From Paraphaeosphaeria minitans (Eukaryota; Ascomycota; Dothideomycetes; Pleosporales; Didymosphaeriaceae), in the NCBI GenBank assembly GCA_015832175.1, contig WJXW01000006.1, forward strand, positions 682,001-746,000: a stretch of DNA of 64,000 bases, read 5' to 3'. The notes beneath the pieces were generated by a model. That model was not told where the DNA came from. It worked only from the letters and a program-made list of their open reading frames with translations, and did not search any database. Position numbers and translations under genes: made by a program. Below are positions 54,480 through 64,000 of this stretch, piece after piece (position 1 is the first letter of the stretch; every line of letters begins with the position of its first letter).

Positions 54480-55880
54480 GCTCCCTTTAAAGTAGGTTTT
54501 TACTTATAAGTTTAATTAAAATAAATACTTTAAAAAGTGTAAAGCTTAAATTATTATAAGAGGAGATCTTTAGAAAAAAAATACTCTCCACTCTACCTAT
54601 GCTGCTACCCTAGCAGCAAGATCTTTTTAATTAGCTGTAGCTCTAGTAGCAGAATTTAATCTAGAAATCTTATAATTTAATGTAGTAGGAGTGTTTCTAA
54701 ATACTCTTATTACAGCCACTAATCTAGTAACTTGTAAATTACCTAATAGTTTTAAAAAGCTAGAAAAGTGTGTAAGATTAAATTAAGCTTTGTATAGCTT
54801 AAGAGATTTACTACTTCTTTAGTATAAGGAATTTACAGGATTACTTTAATCTTATAGACTCTTAGCTTCGCTAGAAGAGCTATGCCTTTTCTTTAACAGT
54901 AATTAAAGTATTATTGTTCTATTTTATATTAACAACATTCTTCTTCTCTATCACAAGAGTAAAGAGAAAGAAGCCCTAGATTTTTAGAAGAAGATCGCAA
55001 ATAAATATAAGATTAAATTAAAAGGACTAGTAGAGTGGTTCCTAGGTGTTTAAGTAATTAGGGACAGAGAAGCAAGATTAATTTCTCTAGTCTATAATAC
55101 CTATATTAATAAGATCACAAAAAAGTTTAACCTTTTAAACTCTAGGAGCTTTCCTCCTACACCTCTATTAGCAGAAGATCTTGTTCTAAGCACAGGAGAA
55201 GCTACTCCTTAACAAATAAAGCTCTTTTAAGAAAAGGTGGGATTAGCTCTCTACACAGCAATTATGCTACGCCTAGATATAGCCTTTGCAGTGTTAAAGC
55301 TATCACACTTTCTAACAAATCTAAGTAAAGAACACTTTGCTGCTATTAATCGTGTAATCCTTTACCTCTATTAAACTAGATAGTAGGCTATAGTCTTTAG
55401 TGGCTACAATAGACCTAATCTGCTAATATGTAGAGATGCCTCATTCGCTAATAATCTAATATCACAGCGATCTTTCTATAGATATATTATCCTATTGTTT
55501 AGAGGAGCTATCCTATAAAAAGCAGCTTAATAGAACATAATCACCACTTTAATAATAGAAGCAGAGCTTCTAGCGCTTAAACATATAAGTAAAGAAGCTA
55601 TAGCGATTAAGAGATTCTTTACTAAGCTTACTCTAGATCTAGGACCTTTATAGAAGGTCTATTGCAACAATCTTTAAACTATTTGTTTAGTAATTAGAAA
55701 AAACAAAAGAATTACTACTTAACTACGCTATATAGATATTTAGAACATGTAGTTGCGGCAAGAGTATGCGAAAGAATCATTTTAAGTAGAATATCTTCTA
55801 ACTAGCGAAATGCTAGCAAATAGCCTTACAAAGGCTCTTACTTATTAGCAGTTTAATAGATTTAAAAGGCTATTAAATCT
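54480..55880 (+). pseudogene. Copia reverse transcriptase and RNase H relic
   Basis: VFTYKFNQNKYFKKCKA, STYAATLAARSFQLAVALVA and FYINNILLLYHKSK (54,922 onward) give the reverse transcriptase. The catalytic Y-x-D-D has become YINN. RNase H follows with YIDIQNMQLRQEYAKES and ANSLTKALTYQQFNRFKRLL, the copia C-terminal hallmark. Confidence 0.9.
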
Positions 55881-55889
55881 GTAAAATAC

Positions 55890-57636
55890 AAGTACAACAA
55901 TTACAGAATAAGAGTAGGTAAGTAGAGAAATAATCTATTAACTACCTAGAATTATTAATTTAGAGCTAGGAAATAAGAAAAGAAAAAGAAAAGAAAGAAA
56001 AGATTAGAGGGAAAACAGGAATTAGAGGAAAAAAAGATTAAAGAGCTTATCTATAAGTATATAGACCCTCTTCCTCCTCTACTTAATTACAGGAGTACAA
56101 GAATCTCCCCTACAATTAGTAGTAAGAGATTCTCCCTATCCTTCTCCTCTCCTCCTCTCTACAGTAAGTAATTCCTTACCCTATCTACCTCCTCCACCTC
56201 TCCTTTAATTAGTAGTAGGTAATAGCTTACCCTAGCCTCCCCTCCTTTAATTAGTAGGAGGAGAAGCACTTACCTAGCTTCTACCCTACTTTAGAGCTAA
56301 TAGGCTACTTATCTAGCTATTTTAATTAGGGTATTAGCTGCGACTGCGCTGCTCCTTAATAGGTAGGGTAAGAGGGTAATTACCCTATTCTCTACTAAAG
56401 ATTAGCTAAGAGGGAGAGAGTAGGATAGTAGCTGTGTACTAAGCTTACTCCTCCTAACTACTAGTAGGAAAAAGAGCTTATAAAGCTATTTTAACCCTCT
56501 TACGCAGCTTAGTAATTAGCCTCTTCTACAAAAAGTATTAGCTAAACCTAGAAAGAATCTTAAAATAAAAGCTTACATTAGCACCCTTTAATAGTTAATA
56601 GTAGATAAAATCTATAGCTAGAGTCTAAATATGCGGCTAGCTATAGGAACAATTAGCAAAATTAGCCAAAGTAATAAGATAACCCTATATATAGCAGTGT
56701 AAGAGTAAGTAAAATAGGTATAACAGCGCCTACCTAAGCTTAAAGCATTATTATAGCAGCGTCTATTACTCTTTCCTACTAGAGCTCCCTTTAAGCAGCC
56801 TAAGTAGCTTACTTGTCTAAGAGTACTAAGCGATCGCTAGAGGTCTAGAGCTAGGGTAAGAGAAGCTAGTAAAGTAGGAGAATCTTAGCGGGAGGATTAA
56901 GAGCTTTATTTAGTAGCTTTTACAGCCTTTACTACGCGTGCTTTAGCTAGGTTATTAGATATCTAAAAAAGTTAGTAAAGCTCTAAATAATAGAAAGAGC
57001 GCAAGGCAATAATTAGAAGAAAAGAACCTACTGTAAAGTAGTAGGATTTAAAAGCTTAAACTAGTAGGCTTAAATTAGATAGGAGGTTAAAGTGTTAAAA
57101 GTAAAGGATTAAAGAGAGAAGATTAAGCGCTAGCAAAGGGCTTATATACTCTACTGCCTATCTAATTATTAAGCGCTAAATGCGCTCCTTCCTTACTACT
57201 TATTTCTCTTACTACTGCTTCTTCCTAATTAAAACGCGCCTACCTATCGTACTTGCTAGCTAGTAAGAGCGGGGAAATTACCTTATAGTTAATAAGAAGT
57301 AAGCGAAAAGAGCAGCAGAACAAAAGCGTTTACGCTCTAGGCCTTTATACCACGCTTATAAGCTCCTAACCTACTAGAAGAAGAGATTCTGGACACAATT
57401 TACAATAGGATTTGTGATTTAAAAGATAAACAGTAATTATTTTACTATTACAATAAGTAGGGGGTAATAGAATTACTGTTCTTAAAATAAGGAGATTTAG
57501 AAGAATAATTCTTAATAGTTTTTCAATCTTTAAATAGCCTTTAGACAGTTTTTTAAAGATCTTTAGGAAAGATTCAGACAATTACAGATTACTTCTTAGG
57601 ATAGGTGATCCGCTTTAAGCGATTACCTAGGGGGTG
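55890..57636 (+). pseudogene. Extra 3' region of the copia element with a coding-like relic
   Basis: About 1.75 kb lie between RNase H and the right LTR. From about 56,730 to 57,155 one plus frame is coding-like: it is interrupted only by TAA/TAG and reads QRLPKLKALL, FPTRAPFKQPK, LTCLRVLSDR, RARVREASKVGES, ELYLVAFTAFTTRALARLLDI and RIKERRLSASKGLI. It is rich in Arg, Lys and Gln. I do not recognise a family. The left part is pyrimidine/purine-rich without a frame. A minus-strand 71-codon ORF (57366-57581) has no support. Confidence 0.5.
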
Positions 57637-57831
57637 TGTTAAAGTAAAACACTTACTTCTATAATTCTTTCTAGATTCACTAATTTAGATCACGGGATTC
57701 TTACCAAGAGGCTCGTTTCTTTTGTATATAGTCTGCCCTTTTAGCATCCTTTCCTACAATTAGCTCTTTGTATTCTTTACAACTCTACTCCTAAATATCC
57801 TGTAATAGTTCGAGCCCTTTTTACCACAACA
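57637..57831 (+). repeat. 3' LTR of the copia element
   Basis: 195 bp, TGTTAAAG...CACAACA, preceded by an agggggtg purine run (57,629-57,636) and followed by the target copy ttatg (57832-57836). Confidence 0.92.
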
Positions 57832-57836
57832 TTATG
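57832..57836. repeat. Target site duplication (right) of the copia element
   Basis: ttatg, identical to 50509-50513. Confidence 0.9.
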
Positions 57837-60780
57837 CATTATAAGTAAAGCCTACGCATTAACTAAAAATAATAGTAGATAAGGGAGTTATTAACAATAT
57901 AATACTATAACAAATAGTTAAAAAACAGAAGCACACCTTAGCAGACGCTAGTAGGAACCACTAGATTAAGAAGCGCGAGAAAGAGGACAACAGTACACCC
58001 CTTACCTTACTAAGAGAGTACAGGAAATAGACACATATATTTACAGAAAAGGAAGGAAAAGCAAACCTACTAAAATATTAACCCTAGGATCTTACAATAG
58101 ACCTAGAAGAAGGGAAGACACCACCCTTTAGACTACTATATAGTAAGATAGAAGAAGAACTCCTTAAAGAACGTGATTTTATTAAAATAAACTTTAAGAA
58201 AGGATATATATAACTATTAAAGTTACTAGTAGTAAGCCCTTTTATATTTGTTAAGAAAAAGGATAGATTAGATAGACTATGCGTTAACTACTAACAACTT
58301 AATAACATAATAATAAAGAACTAATATCTACTACTAAACATTATAGAGTTACGAGATTAACTATCTTAAGCTAAGATATTTATAATAATAGATCTAAGAG
58401 ACGGTTACCACCTTATATAAATTAAGAAAGGTAAAGAATAGAAAATAGCGTTTTAATTACGCTATAGACTATTTAAGTATAAAGTTATGCCTTTTAGACT
58501 TATAAACGCACCAGCAGCTTTTATAGCACTTATTAATAACGTACTCTACAAACATCTAGACATATTTGTTATTGCGTATATAAACAATATCCTTGTCTTT
58601 TCTAAAAACAAATCAGACCACACTAAGCATATACAGATAGTACTAGAAGCACTAGATAGAGTATGCCTTTATATTAAACTTAAGAAATATAAGTTTAACG
58701 TTAAATAACTTAAATTCCTAGGACACATTATTACTACAGAAGGAATTAAGATAGCACTAAGTAAAGTTAAATATATTAAGAACTGGCCAATACTAAAAAC
58801 AGCCAAGAACATCTAAGAATTCTTAGGATTCTATAGATTTAATTAATAATTTATCCAAGATTACGTAAAGGTTATAATACCCTTAATAAATCTTATAAAG
58901 AAGGACGTACCCTTTAAATAGATAGATAAGTGCGGAATATTATTCTAACTCCTTAAAACAGTATGTATTATAGAACCTATCCTTATTTATTTTAGAAGCA
59001 ATAAACCACTGCGCTTTAAAATAGACGCTAGCGATCTTGCGCTAGGCGCCTACACTAAATAAGAATATAATAGTAAATAGCACCTAATTGCCTATTACTC
59101 ATGCAAATTTAATAACGCTAAAACACGATACAACGTATATAACAAAAAACTCTACGCTATTATTAAAGCTTTAAAGCACTAGAGGATTTACGCGCTTAGT
59201 TACTTAACACTAGAAATCTATATAGATTATAAAAACCTTCTAAGGTTTACGACAACAAAAGAACTTACGCTATAATAACAAAGATAGTTGTAAACTATAA
59301 GGTAGTATAAGTTTAAAATTATTTATGTAGCTAGAAAAGAAAATGGTAGAGTAGACGCTCTTAGCTAACAAAGTAATCTAGTAGGAGAAAAAGTAAAAAC
59401 CTTCTCTACAATCTTTTGCAAAGCTAAAGATAAATCTCTAGAACTAATAGTAGAACTAAATTAACTTTTAGTAATTAACTAAGAAGTTCTAGAACATCTA
59501 CAGACTAAGATTATCTAACAATACCACGATAACTCTATGTACGGACACCTAGGCATTACGAAAATAATAAAACTTATCTAAAGGAATTACACCTTTAAAG
59601 GAATTAAGGAAGCTGTAATAACTTATATCTATAAATGTGCAGAATGCTAGAGAAATAAACATAGTATATATCTTAAATATAGAGAGATATAAGCAATTAG
59701 AATACTAACAGCACTATAGGAAGACATTACTATAGATTTTGTTATAGGAATTCTAAACTCTAAAAATTTAATAACAGGAATTAAATACGACAGTATACTA
59801 GTAATAGTCTGCTAACTAACTAAGTATGTTAAGCTTATTCTATGTCTTAAAAGAATAATAGTAAAGGAACTCGCTTTTCTTATCTTAGACTAGCTAATTA
59901 GACATTACAGAATTCTAAAAATAATTATTAGTAACAGAGACAAGCTTTTTATGTTAAATTATTAGACAACGCTTATAGCCCTGCTTAGAATAAAATAAAA
60001 GCTATTAACGGCTTACTATCTATAAACGGACGGACAGACAGAACGTATAAACTAAACTATAGAAACGTACCTACGCATCTACTACAACAGTTAGAAAAAT
60101 AACTAGGTTTTATTACTACCTATAGCACAGTTAGCCTATAATAACAAAGTATTAGTAGTATTAGGACATACACTATTCTATGCAAACTATAGAAGACACC
60201 TAAATCTCTTTAATTAACGATTTCCTACGATAATTAAAGCAAAAGAAGCCATAGATATAGTAGAAAATATAAAGAAAATACACTAATAGCTTTAAGAGAA
60301 TCTTAAAAAAGCTTAGCAGCAATTAATTTTATACTAAAACTAAAAACAAAAAATAGCACCTTAGCTAAAGAAGGGGGATAAAGCATATCTGCTTACAAAG
60401 AACCTTTAAACTTAGAAGAAGAAATATAAGAAACTAGATTATATTAAGGTTAGACTATTTTACATTTCTAAGTAAATATCACTAGTAAACTATAAGTTAG
60501 AACTACCGCCAGATGCAAAGATACACCTAGTATTCCACGTATTACTACTGGAACTAGCAGACCCTAATACACTAGTTAAAACCACCTTCTACCACTAGAC
60601 TAAAGAAGAAAATAAATTTAAGGTTAAAAGAATTCTAGAATACAATTAGCATAATAACACATACCTTGTTAAGTAGAAAGGTTACCCACATAGCGAAAAC
60701 ACCTAGGAACTAAAAAATAATGTAGGAAACTGTTAGCAAAAGATTAAGGAATTCTACTAGAAATAACTAGAACGCACCTA
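57837..60780 (+). pseudogene. Chromovirus pol relic: reverse transcriptase, RNase H, integrase, chromodomain
   Basis: Continues the protease frame after the copia insertion. Reverse transcriptase: FVKKKDRLDRLCVNYQQLN (about 58,250), IIDLRDGYHLI, MPFRLINAPAAF and YINNILVFS (58,577-58,603), where the family has YIDD. RNase H: LRFKIDASDLALGAY (about 59,010), NKKLYAIIKALKH and GRVDALS. Integrase zinc domain: GHLGITKIIKLI with CAECQRNKHS (about 59,540-59,665), then ITIDFVIGIL, SNRDKLF and QTDGQTERINQTIETYLR. Chromodomain: RILEYNQHNNTYLVKQKGY to NTQELKNN (about 60,628-60,722), with stops at aromatic positions. About 570 bp of non-coding sequence follow to the purine tract. Confidence 0.9.
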
Positions 60781-61353
60781 GGAATTACTACTAGCACGAG
60801 GGCTAGCCTACAAAATAGACTAGTTAATTACTTTAGCGCCTAACAGCGCGTTAGGATTTATTAACGCAGTAGTTTACACTAACTCCTCTTACGCCTTAAA
60901 CGCTTCTAACTCGTCTATAGTACTTATACTATAATTAAATAACTTTTGTTCCTTCTAATATAATTTCTTTTACTAATTATATAAGCGCGCTATCTTCTCT
61001 TACGCCTAATAGGCGTAAAAGAGAGCTGCCTTAGCTAGCTCTTTCTTAATATAGAGCTTTACCTCCTCTTTAGCCTCTAACTTTTCTAACCTCTTTATTT
61101 TAGCATCTATTTTTAAATAATCTAGTAAGGGGATCTCCTTAGGCTTACACTTCTAGTTTCCCTATCTAACGTAGTTAGTACACTAAGAGTGCAAAGAAGA
61201 AAGATAATAAGTATATTTCTTCTTAGCGTAGTACAAATAGGTAACTATTACAAAAATATAGTCTTTCTTAAGATAATTAGCTTAACTATAGCAATATTAG
61301 ATAGAACAAGATAATAACTTTATAAGTAGTTAACTTATAAAGATATTAAGCTT

Positions 61354-61364
61354 AGAGGGGGAGG
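61354..61364 (+). other. Polypurine tract of the chromovirus
   Basis: agagggggagg lies four bases before the right LTR, the normal place for plus-strand priming. Confidence 0.75.
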
Positions 61365-61368
61365 ATAA

Positions 61369-61824
61369 TATTAGGATTTAGCTACGTATAAGTAGTAGGG
61401 CGTAAGCTTATTAGACTACTAGTCTACTAGAGTTAGCTAACTAAGTAGTTAAATAATAAGTTATAGGTCTTAAGGGTCCTAAGGACCGCATAGGCCTCGC
61501 CTGTATAAGAACTCTAGGACGTGTGAAACTCGCCCGCACAGGACTCTAGGACATATAGAACTCTAGGACGTATAGGACTCTAGGACGTATAGGATTCTGG
61601 GACGTGTAGGACTACTTAGTATATAGGAACGCGAGAATAAGCTTCTTATACTTATATTTAATCTGTTTATTAATCTATTATTTAGATTCTAGTAGACTAA
61701 ATTATTAACTTGTTACACTTCGCAAGATACTATTGTATTAATAAGACCTTTCACCTTCTGTAAGTACTCCTGCCTAAGAACTAACTTTAACCCTTTAGGA
61801 CTAGCTACCCTCTTGGATTTAACA
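61369..61824 (+). repeat. 3' LTR of the chromovirus
   Basis: 456 bp; TATTA start (mutated TGTTA) and TAACA end, followed by gatac. It aligns end to end with 47785-48240. Confidence 0.93.
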
Positions 61825-61829
61825 GATAC
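61825..61829. repeat. Target site duplication (right) of the chromovirus
   Basis: gatac directly after the right LTR, identical to 47780-47784. Confidence 0.9.
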
Positions 61830-61969
61830 GTGGGGTTTTTAAAAGGATAAAAGGGTCTATAGTATCTAATTATAAGTTAATATTTATATATTATACTAAA
61901 TTAGGACATTTTATGCTAGATAGGTAGGTCTAACTTAGACTAACATTTTTATATAGGTTCTTAGTGTTC

Positions 61970-64000
61970 GCTAGTTTTCCCCTTTAAGGGAGGTCGCCTA
62001 TAACCTCTCTTCTTTATCTCTAGAAGTGTAGTTATTAACCTTCTTAAAGATATCTTAAGCTTTTTCTAGAACTCTTTAAGCGTATTTCTACTAATTAATA
62101 TAGTAAGTTCCTAAGAGTTTTCTTCTAAATTATATCTACTCTATTTAATAAAGTATTCTTATTATCCTAACTTATTTTGTTATCTATTCATAATATAGTC
62201 TACTTTATATATATTATTACTATATTAGCGTAATGTGTCTTTAATTAGCAATTATTAGTAGGGTAGTTTCCTATGCAGTTTATATAGTTCTAGTAGAGAA
62301 GGATACAACACTAGATAAACCTTACCTAATTTAGGTAGGTTTACTTAGTAGGCTGTAGGTAGAGAGCTAATACACTTATCTACTACTCTAAGGCCTAGAA
62401 ATTTCTAGTCTATTTTCTTATTTAGTTGTGTAGACTTTAGATTCCTGCTTAAAACCTATATCTTATTACCTTTATTAAGTTATAAAGGGGTTCTCTTCTT
62501 ATTAGAGATAGATTTTTAGTACTTCTATACTACCTACAGCTTCTTTCTTATATTTACGCGTATTTCTATTAATCTTAACACTATTTAGTAGCCCTTTAGG
62601 CTTTCCCCGCCACCTAGCAGTATATTAGGCTAGGTTAGGTTAGAGGGATTATATCTAAAGCACACTTAGTATAGTGTGTACCCTATTACTAAATGTTTAC
62701 TGTTATTATATACATATTCTGCTAGAGAGATCCATATTACCTAATTATCTTGCTTTAGGGAGTAGAAGATTCGCAAGTATTATTCTAGTGTTTAGTTCTA
62801 GCATTCTATTTGCCTGTTAGTCTAAGGGTAAAAAGCTAAGGTTAAAACCCTCCTTAAGTTTAGGTAATAATAGAAAGTATCCTAGTGTTTTACTTTTATT
62901 ACTAGTCCTCTATCTAAGAGAATACTCTCTAGATTACTATAAAGTCTAATAACCTTACAAATCTAAGCCTAAGCTAGGTTAGTGCTATCCTAATCTATTT
63001 AGGCTAGTATATAATAAGTTATCTTAGAAAATTAATTAATAGTTACTAAGATAGCGTTATATGTTAGTCCTAAGAAGCGACTTAGGGGTAGATTAGTAAT
63101 AAAGTCTATTATTACGTGCTACTACAGACAATCTAGGATAGGAAGCTGCCGGAAAAGACTATAAGGCTTATGTCTTTTATAGGTTACCTATTAGCACTAC
63201 TTATAGTTATAAATATAGTTAGTAACCTCCTTATTTATACTAGTCTAGCAAAACTTCTATTAAACACGCTTAAGCGTCTAAATTGCACTAAAATATCTTA
63301 AGAGAAGGCTATTATAGTAGCTTTTAATAGCTTTTATACGCTTTAAAGAAGACTTAAGCTACACTAGGCTAGTTAGTTCTAAGCTACGGCCACTTAGACT
63401 AGATTGCGCTAACTTATTAACCTTATTATCTAATAAGTTTAAATCTTTAGATTTAATAGCCTCTTAGTCCTTTAAAGAGAGGTAGTTACTAAGACTACTC
63501 TTATCTAACCTCTTAAAGTAATAGGTATCTCTACAGGGCCTATTGCCCTATCTTATCTAACTTCTAGAGGGGTTAGTCTCTTAATAGGGCTTATTACCCT
63601 ATCCTATCTAGTTCTTAAAATAGGTAGAGATAGTAGAGACTAGAGCGTATCTACCTTACCTTTCTAATAATAGATTAGCTAAAGGCTTAATAAAGGCTTT
63701 ATTATTCTTCTACTTAGTATCCTAGGTGCTAAGCATATAGTCTAGGAGCCTCAATAGGCTGTCTACTAGATTTGTTAATCCTACCCTATAAGTTATAACA
63801 AAGTTATACTTACTTAGGGTGAGGTATAACTAGATATAATATAATATAAGCGTCTTAGTCTCTATAAACTATTAAAGGTTATAATAATTTATTAAGACCT
63901 TAAAGTGTTAACCTTAAAGGTATTAACGCTAGTGTTTAACTAACTTAATAATAGCGAGGAGTTCCTTATTATAAATATTATAGTAGTACTGTATAGTGCT
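61970..64000 (-). mobile_element. Second Ty3/gypsy chromovirus, minus strand, RIP-inactivated, cut by window edge
   Basis: Read on the minus strand from the right edge: RNase H (YNKELLAIIKLVKH near 63,930 and YNFVITYRVGLTNLVDSLLR near 63,800), integrase with VIIDFITNLP (about 63,100) and LAFYPQTNRQIE (about 62,810), then a chromodomain (EYFIK and YNLEENSQELTILI, about 62,120-62,230). The frame ends near a purine tract (ttaaaggggaaaac, reverse of 61,974-61,987). All stops are TAA/TAG. Its 3' LTR should lie to the left, where the first chromovirus is inserted, so this element is probably the older host. Reverse transcriptase and Gag would lie beyond the window. Confidence 0.85.

Larger units (their letters stand above)
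50514..57831 (+). mobile_element. Ty1/copia LTR retrotransposon nested in the chromovirus, RIP-inactivated
   Basis: Two 195-bp direct repeats (50514-50708 and 57637-57831) have TGTTG...CAACA ends and are flanked by the duplication ttatg. The order Gag, protease, integrase, reverse transcriptase, RNase H identifies copia. The primer site right after the left LTR matches the anticodon arm of initiator tRNA-Met. Total length is 7,318 bp, longer than most copia elements, because about 1.75 kb of sequence lies between RNase H and the right LTR. Stops in all domains show it is dead. It inserted into the chromovirus after that element was in place, so it is the younger of the two. Confidence 0.93.
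47785..61824 (+). mobile_element. Ty3/gypsy chromovirus LTR retrotransposon, RIP-inactivated, interrupted by a copia element
   Basis: Two 456-bp direct repeats (47785-48240 and 61369-61824) have TGTTA...TAACA ends (the right copy starts TATTA by mutation) and are flanked by the same 5 bp, gatac, at 47780-47784 and 61825-61829. Inside, in order: Gag with a zinc knuckle, a Cys-rich unknown part, aspartic protease, then after a nested insertion reverse transcriptase, RNase H, integrase with HHCC motif and a chromodomain, and a purine tract before the right LTR. Domain order PR-RT-RH-INT plus chromodomain defines the chromovirus lineage of Ty3/gypsy. Without the insert the element is about 6.7 kb. 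Stops in every domain mean it cannot be autonomous. Confidence 0.93.
42246..64000. other. AT-rich, RIP-degraded transposon block
   Basis: At about 42,245 composition shifts at once from GC-rich to AT-rich and stays so to the right edge. Reading frames of Gag and Pol are interrupted by many TAA and TAG, and very few TGA, at places where the families have Gln or Trp. CA and TG dinucleotides look depleted by eye in most of the block. The matching LTR copies differ by transitions only. This is the signature of RIP. No intact host gene is seen here. Confidence 0.9.

Noticed and set aside
57366..57581. 71-codon minus-strand ORF inside the copia element
   Set aside because: AT-rich, no domain, and opposite in direction to the element; random openness.
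58487..58708. 73-codon ORF as a gene of its own
   Set aside because: It is merely a stop-free piece of the chromovirus reverse transcriptase relic (it contains the YINN site).

Overview
The window looks like genomic DNA of a filamentous ascomycete (Pezizomycotina). A placement in Dothideomycetes is my guess from the gene content and the bipartite base composition, not something I can prove. Evidence for a fungus: genes with very short GT-AG introns (42-112 bp, apart from one of 251 bp enlarged by a repeat), a fungal type microbial rhodopsin, a CBM18/copper radical oxidase fusion, a secreted S41 peptidase, a fungal GH114, frequent CCTAGGTAGGTA-like promoter strings, and retroelements ruined by C-to-T and G-to-A changes of the kind made by repeat-induced point mutation (RIP).

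Bases 1 to about 42,245 are GC-rich and carry 14 genes that I support. In order: DNA polymerase kappa (minus strand, cut by the left edge); a coiled-coil protein (plus); a DUF2264 protein (minus) divergent from an MFS sugar/quinate-type transporter (plus); a small RPEL-repeat protein (minus); a microbial rhodopsin with the proton-pump residues (minus); a ZIP zinc transporter (plus); an Ala/Pro/Lys-rich low-complexity protein (plus); a peroxisomal acyl-CoA synthetase/4-coumarate-CoA ligase-like enzyme ending in SKL (plus); a CxxC-containing acidic protein (minus); a secreted S41 peptidase (minus); a GH114 glycosidase (minus); an AA5 copper radical oxidase with three chitin-binding modules (minus); a CxxC-x10-CxxC protein (minus); and phosphopantothenate-cysteine ligase (minus). 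Gaps between genes are long and hold many minisatellites (10, 15, 24, 27-28, 33, 42, 43-44 and 65 bp units). The genes are a mixed set and not an evident metabolic cluster. Three secreted enzymes (S41, GH114, AA5-CBM18) lie next to each other between 24.9 and 33.8 kb.

From about 42,245 to the right edge the composition switches abruptly to AT-rich, and every recognisable reading frame is broken by TAA/TAG. I read this as RIP-degraded nested transposons. A Ty3/gypsy chromovirus (47,785-61,824; 456-bp LTRs; target duplication GATAC) is interrupted in pol by a Ty1/copia element (50,514-57,831; 195-bp LTRs; target duplication TTATG; primer site matching the initiator tRNA-Met anticodon arm). The chromovirus itself sits next to or inside a third, minus-strand gypsy element that leaves the window on the right. 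Further left are an older gag relic, an LTR-like patch and an inverted-repeat element. The copia relic appears to carry an extra coding stretch between RNase H and its 3' LTR, which is the most unusual feature I found there.
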